The notes below the pieces were generated by a model that was not told where the DNA came from, did not search any database, and saw only the letters and a list, made by a program, of their open reading frames with translations. Made by a program: the position numbers and the translations under genes. This document shows, in pieces, positions 58,072 to 61,677 of a stretch of DNA of 61,677 nt (the first letter of the stretch is position 1; each line of letters starts with the position of its first letter). The stretch covers positions 1 through 61,677 of the forward strand of contig JAKABH010000004.1 in the NCBI GenBank assembly GCA_021801925.1, read 5' to 3'. The stretch is from Thermoplasmata archaeon (lineage in GTDB: Archaea; Thermoplasmatota; Thermoplasmata; Lutacidiplasmatales; UBA184).

Positions 58072-58845
58072 ATGGCGACGAACCCGACGCAGCACGTGCT
58101 TGAGGTGAAGGAGCTCCGGGCCGAGGTCGCCGGCAAGGAGATCCTGAAGGGCGTCACCCTCACCCTCCGCAGCGGCGAGATCGCCGCGCTCATGGGCCCG
58201 AACGGCTCGGGGAAGAGCACCCTCGCCTACGCCCTCATGGGCCATCCGAAGTACAAGGTCACGCACGGGTCGGTGACGATGGACGGCCACGACCTCCTTT
58301 CGATGAGCGTCGACCAGCGGGCGCGCGCCGGTCTGTTCCTCGGCTTCCAGTACCCGCAGGAGGTCTCCGGCCTCTCCCTCTCCAAGTTCCTGTGGACCGC
58401 CCACATGCAGCGGCACACCCCCGAGAACGCCGATGCCCCGGCGTTCGACCGCGATCTCAAGTCCCACCTCGGCATCCTCGGGATGGACGACTCGCTCCTC
58501 AAGCGGAGCCTGAACGAGGGGTTCTCGGGCGGGGAGAAGAAGCGGGTCGAGGTATTGCAGATGGCGACGCTCCGGCCGACGTTCTCCATCCTGGACGAGC
58601 CGGACTCCGGCCTCGACATCGACGCGGTACGCGCCGTCGGGGAGACCGTGGCGAAGATCCACCGGCCGGACGCGGGGATCCTCGTGATCACGCACTACCA
58701 GCGCATCCTGAAGTACGTGAAGCCCGATCGGGTCTTCGTCATGGTCGACGGCGCGATCGCCCTGCAGGGTGGCCGGGAGCTCGCGGAGGAGCTCGAGGCG
58801 AAGGGGTACGACTGGGTCCGCATCGGGATCGCCGAGGCGGCGTAG
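58072..58845 (+). CDS. sufC: SufC, Fe-S assembly ABC ATPase
   Basis: ATPase subunit of the SufBCD scaffold. A 257-residue protein. Walker A GPNGSGKSTLAYALMGHP, the SufC-specific segment GLFLGFQYPQEVSGLSLSKF (Q-loop), signature EGFSGGEKKRVEVLQMATL, Walker B SILDEPDSGLDIDAVR and H-loop VITHYQRILKYVKPDRVF. Every diagnostic SufC motif is intact. The cysteine desulfurase sufS follows after 19 nt and sufB further down, under its own promoter. Expression is probably controlled by the divergent SufR-like protein. Confidence 0.96.
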   Translation: MATNPTQHVLEVKELRAEVAGKEILKGVTLTLRSGEIAALMGPNGSGKSTLAYALMGHPKYKVTHGSVTMDGHDLLSMSVDQRARAGLFLGFQYPQEVSGLSLSKFLWTAHMQRHTPENADAPAFDRDLKSHLGILGMDDSLLKRSLNEGFSGGEKKRVEVLQMATLRPTFSILDEPDSGLDIDAVRAVGETVAKIHRPDAGILVITHYQRILKYVKPDRVFVMVDGAIALQGGRELAEELEAKGYDWVRIGIAEAA

Positions 58846-58864
58846 GTCGCGACCGGACCGGTTG

Positions 58865-60121
58865 ATGGACGTCGCGCGCCTCCGCGCGGATTTCCCGATC
58901 CTGGAGCGGAAGTTCCACGGACTTCCGCTCGCCTACCTCGACAACGCGGCGACCTCCCAGAAGCCGCGGCCCGTCCTGGACGCCGTCCGGGAGTACTACT
59001 TCCGGGAGAATGCCAACCCCCACCGGGGCGTCTACGGGCTGAGCGTCGAAGCGACGTACGCCTACGAGAACGCGCGGGTGCGGATGGCGCGGTTCCTCAA
59101 CGCCCCGGATCCCGCGGGGGTGATCTTCGTCCGCGGCGCGACCGAGGGGCTCAACGTCGTGGCGACGAGCCTCGGGGTCGGGCTCGAGCGGGGCGACCGG
59201 GTGCTCACCACCGTCATGGAACACCACTCGAACCTCGTCCCGTGGGCGTTCCTCCGCGACCGGAAGGGGATCGTCCTCGACTACCTCGACATCGACGACG
59301 ACGGCCGGCTCCGCCTCGACCAGCTCGACGAGCAGCTCCGGCGGAAGCCGAAGGTCGTCGCGCTGACGCACGTCTCGAACGTCCTCGGCACCGTGAACCC
59401 GGTGCGCGCGATCGCCGATCGCGCCCACGAGGTCGGGGCGACGGTCGTGGTCGACGCGGCCCAGTCCGCCCCCCATCGGAAGGTCGACGTCCAGGCGCTC
59501 GGCGCGGATTTCCTGGCGTTCTCGGGTCACAAGATGCTCGGGCCGATGGGGATCGGGGTCCTGTGGGGGCGCCCGGAGCGACTCGCCGTCCTGCCGCCGG
59601 CCCAGGGCGGCGGGGAGATGATCCGCGAGGTCCACCAGGACCGTGTCGAGTTTCGCGAGCCCCCCGGGCGTTTTGAGGCCGGCACCCCGAACGTCGGGGG
59701 AGCGATCGCCCTCTCGGCGGCCGCCGACTACCTGGAGCGGATCGGCTGGGAGGAGCTCGCCGCGCACGAACGCCAGCTCGCGGATCGGTTCCTCCGCCGG
59801 CTCCGCGACCAGATCGGGGAGGAGATCCGGCTCTTCGGGCCCCCGACCCTCGACGACCGGGAGGCGGTCTTTTCCTTCGCGATGCGGGGGGCGCATCCGC
59901 ACGACGTCGCCTCGCTGCTCGACGCCGACGCCGTCGCGGTGCGGGCCGGCCACCACTGTGCCCAGCCGCTGATGGAGCGGCTCGGCGTCCCGGCGCTGAC
60001 CCGGGCGAGCCCGTACCTCTACAACACCCCGGACGAGATCGACCGGCTCGTCACCGCCCTCGAGAAGGTCCGCCACCTTTTCGCGACCCCGTCGCCCTCC
60101 AGCGGCCGCGGGGCCGCGTAA
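58865..60121 (+). CDS. sufS: SufS-type cysteine desulfurase
   Basis: PLP enzyme that takes sulfur from cysteine for Fe-S assembly. A 418-residue protein from ATG 58865 (an adjacent TTG at 58862 is in frame). Motifs: LAYLDNAATSQKPRPVLDA, ATEGLNVVATSLG, MEHHSNLVPW, VDAAQSAPH, PLP lysine FLAFSGHKMLGPMGIG, and the group II active-site region AVRAGHHCAQPLMERLGV with the catalytic Cys. It lies between sufC and sufB, and no SufU or SufE partner is visible in the window. The rhodanese-bearing fusion nearby might also receive its sulfur (inference). Confidence 0.95.
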   Translation: MDVARLRADFPILERKFHGLPLAYLDNAATSQKPRPVLDAVREYYFRENANPHRGVYGLSVEATYAYENARVRMARFLNAPDPAGVIFVRGATEGLNVVATSLGVGLERGDRVLTTVMEHHSNLVPWAFLRDRKGIVLDYLDIDDDGRLRLDQLDEQLRRKPKVVALTHVSNVLGTVNPVRAIADRAHEVGATVVVDAAQSAPHRKVDVQALGADFLAFSGHKMLGPMGIGVLWGRPERLAVLPPAQGGGEMIREVHQDRVEFREPPGRFEAGTPNVGGAIALSAAADYLERIGWEELAAHERQLADRFLRRLRDQIGEEIRLFGPPTLDDREAVFSFAMRGAHPHDVASLLDADAVAVRAGHHCAQPLMERLGVPALTRASPYLYNTPDEIDRLVTALEKVRHLFATPSPSSGRGAA

Positions 60122-60224
60122 AGGACGCCCTCCTACCCGTCCGTGTCGCGAAGGGCCCTACAGCCGCGGCTCCGGCAACACCGGCCTCGGTAGCGGGGTC
60201 GTGTCGCCTCGGCGGCTACCTGCT

Positions 60225-60234
60225 AATTAAATAC
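60225..60234 (+). promoter_or_regulatory. Strong separate TATA element for sufB
   Basis: AATTAAATAC is 27-36 nt before the ATG at 60261 and is the most A/T-rich promoter in the window. It implies that sufB (and probably genes beyond) has a transcript separate from sufC-sufS. Confidence 0.65.
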
Positions 60235-60260
60235 TCTGACGTGCTGGAATTGCCGAGATC

Positions 60261-61673
60261 ATGGCGCAGAGCACCTCGGACGTTACTCCTCTCGACTACA
60301 CCCGGTACGACTTCAAGAATCCCGAGACGTACCGCCTGCGCATCGCGAAGGGCCTGACCCGCGAGGTCGTCGAGCAGATCTCCGACTTCAAGCACGAGCC
60401 CGACTGGATGCGGCAGTACCGCCTGCGCGCCTACGAGCATTTCGTGGAGCGGCCGATGCCCGACTGGGGGCCGAGCCTCGCGGAGCTCGACTTCGACTCG
60501 TACACGTACTACGCGAACCCGCTCCTCGAGGGAGAGACGAAGCGGAGCTGGGAGGATCTCCCCGCGGACATCAAGAACACGTTCGACAAGCTCGGGATCC
60601 CGAAGGCGGAGCGGGAGTTCTTCGGCGGCGTCGGGGCCCAGTACGACAGCGGGACCGTCTACCACAAGATCCGCGAGGACCTCCAGGCGAAGGGGGTCCT
60701 GTTTACCGATACCGACACGGCGGTCAAGGAGCATCCCGAGATCGTCCGGAAGTACTTCGGGAAGATCGTCCCGTACAACGACAACAAGTTCTCCGCGCTC
60801 AACAGCGCCGTCTGGTCGGGCGGGAGCTTCGTCTACGTCCCGCCGGGGGTCGACGTCGGGATCCCGCTCCAGGCCTACTTCCGCATCAACGCGCGGAACG
60901 TCGGGCAGTTCGAGCGGACGCTCATCATCGCCGACAAGGGGGCGAAGGTCCACTACGTCGAGGGGTGCACCGCCCCGATCTACTCCACCGACTCCCTGCA
61001 CGCGGCGGTCGTGGAGGTCGTCGCCGAACCGTACGCCAAGGTCCGCTACACGACCGTCCAGAACTGGTCGAAGAACGTCTACAACCTGGTGACGAAGCGG
61101 GCCGTCGCCTACGAGCAGTCGCTCGTCGAATGGGTCGACGGCAACATGGGGTCCAAGGTGACGATGAAGTACCCGTCGGTCTACCTGCGCGGCCGCGGGG
61201 CCCGGGCCGACATCCTGTCGGTCGCCTTCGCGAGCCAGGGGCAGATCATCGATTCGGGGGCCAAGGCGGTCCACTCCGCCCCGGACACGTCGAGCAAGAT
61301 CATCTCGAAGTCGATCGCGATCCGCGGCGGCCAGACGAGCTACCGGGGCCTCCTCCACGTCGCCCCGGGGGCGACCGGGGTGAAGGCGGCGGTCCGCTGC
61401 GACGCGCTGCTCCCGGACGAGCTCGGCCGCTCCGACACCTACCCGTACAACGAGATCCACGAGGAGGACGCGACCGTGACCCACGAGGCGGTCGTCGGGA
61501 AGATCGGCGAGGAGCAGATCTTCTACCTCATGAGCCGCGGGCTCAACGAGTCGGACGCGATCCACCTGATCCTGATGGGGTTCCTCGCGGAGTTCGCGAA
61601 GGAGCTGCCGGTCGACTACGCCCTCGAGCTGAACCGGCTGATCCAGCTCGAGATGACCGGTTCGGTCGGATAG
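60261..61673 (+). CDS. sufB: SufB, Fe-S scaffold subunit
   Basis: Scaffold subunit of SufBCD on which Fe-S clusters are built. A 470-residue protein, complete; the stop is at 61671-61673, four bases before the window ends. Signatures: EQISDFKHEPDWMRQYRLRA at the N-terminus, YDSGTVYHKIREDLQAKGV, SGGSFVYVPPGVDVGIPLQA, VHYVEGCTAPIYSTDSLHAA (core Cys), YRGLLHVAPGATGVKAAVRC, SDTYPYNEIHEEDATVTHEA and NESDAIHLILMGFLAEFAKE. SufD, needed for the complex, is not seen and probably follows beyond the window. Confidence 0.96.
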   Translation: MAQSTSDVTPLDYTRYDFKNPETYRLRIAKGLTREVVEQISDFKHEPDWMRQYRLRAYEHFVERPMPDWGPSLAELDFDSYTYYANPLLEGETKRSWEDLPADIKNTFDKLGIPKAEREFFGGVGAQYDSGTVYHKIREDLQAKGVLFTDTDTAVKEHPEIVRKYFGKIVPYNDNKFSALNSAVWSGGSFVYVPPGVDVGIPLQAYFRINARNVGQFERTLIIADKGAKVHYVEGCTAPIYSTDSLHAAVVEVVAEPYAKVRYTTVQNWSKNVYNLVTKRAVAYEQSLVEWVDGNMGSKVTMKYPSVYLRGRGARADILSVAFASQGQIIDSGAKAVHSAPDTSSKIISKSIAIRGGQTSYRGLLHVAPGATGVKAAVRCDALLPDELGRSDTYPYNEIHEEDATVTHEAVVGKIGEEQIFYLMSRGLNESDAIHLILMGFLAEFAKELPVDYALELNRLIQLEMTGSVG

Positions 61674-61677
61674 GCGG

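Noticed and set aside
1-61677. CRISPR array, insertion sequence or integrated element
   Set aside because: No regularly spaced direct repeats, transposase or integrase motifs, or tRNA-flanking attachment duplications were seen on reading both strands.

Overview
The window is about 61.7 kb of very GC-rich DNA (roughly 70% by eye) from an archaeon. The evidence is the gene content: ABCE1/RLI, replication factor C large subunit with a C-terminal PCNA-binding motif, an Hjc-type resolvase, MptA, KaiC/RadA-like ATPases, diphthamide ligase, a DUF35/thiolase pair and a divergently regulated SUF system. Many genes also have an archaeal TATA-like element 22-36 nt before the start codon with little or no leader, and almost no Shine-Dalgarno sites. 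A GH15 trehalase-like enzyme, a gluconate-dehydratase-like enolase-superfamily enzyme and secreted propeller/PKD proteins suit Thermoplasmatota, but that placement is inference. I saw no insertion sequence, prophage or CRISPR array. Dense packing with 4-nt GTGA/ATGA overlaps is typical, and no gene-free gap exceeds 300 bases.

Layout. 1-5.8 kb: partial sugar-phosphate isomerase, two KaiC-like ATPases, an HD phosphohydrolase. 5.9-14.1 kb: a co-oriented block with a giant TPR protein, a small membrane protein, two further zinc-ribbon proteins and an SPFH/YdjI-like protein, resembling a membrane-stress module. 14.1-17.4 kb: a large surface protein (propeller, PKD repeats, C-terminal anchor). 17.4-21.5 kb: an uncharacterised AAA+ ATPase with a zinc-ribbon partner, divergent from an Hjc-thiolase-DUF35 run, then a tRNA-Ser(GCT) whose T-loop carries an apparent 31-nt intron. 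21.7-25.1 kb: two polytopic membrane proteins, the second with a duplicated core and a C-terminal ferredoxin domain. 25.1-30.2 kb: acyl-CoA and lipid-type enzymes (3-hydroxyacyl-CoA dehydrogenase, SCP2, alpha/beta hydrolase, acyl-CoA ligase), a PIN protein and a Nudix hydrolase. 30.3-34.9 kb: secreted protein, urocanate hydratase, an orphan RnfD/NqrB-like protein. 35.0-42.0 kb: tRNA-Thr, a GH15/GT4/HAD group that may handle trehalose, gluconate-dehydratase-like enzyme, peroxiredoxin, degenerate aldo/keto reductase. 42.1-49.4 kb: RfcL, Dph6-like, OsmC, methyltransferase, MarC, DUF1684, SufT-like, MptA. 49.5-55.3 kb: a MacB-like ABC exporter followed 3 nt later by ABCE1, then a membrane PH-like protein. 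55.4-61.7 kb: a MoaD-MoeB-rhodanese fusion, a JAMM protease and a SufR-like regulator on the minus strand, divergent from sufC-sufS and sufB.

The most interesting logic is in the last region. The ubiquitin-like MoaD domain is locked inside a fusion with its internal Gly-Gly, next to a JAMM peptidase that could free it, all beside the Fe-S assembly genes and their likely sensor. Other signals worth checking are the tRNA T-loop intron, the membrane ferredoxin pair, an approximately 77-residue GH42-like insertion in RfcL, and a thiolase whose nucleophilic Cys is Ser.
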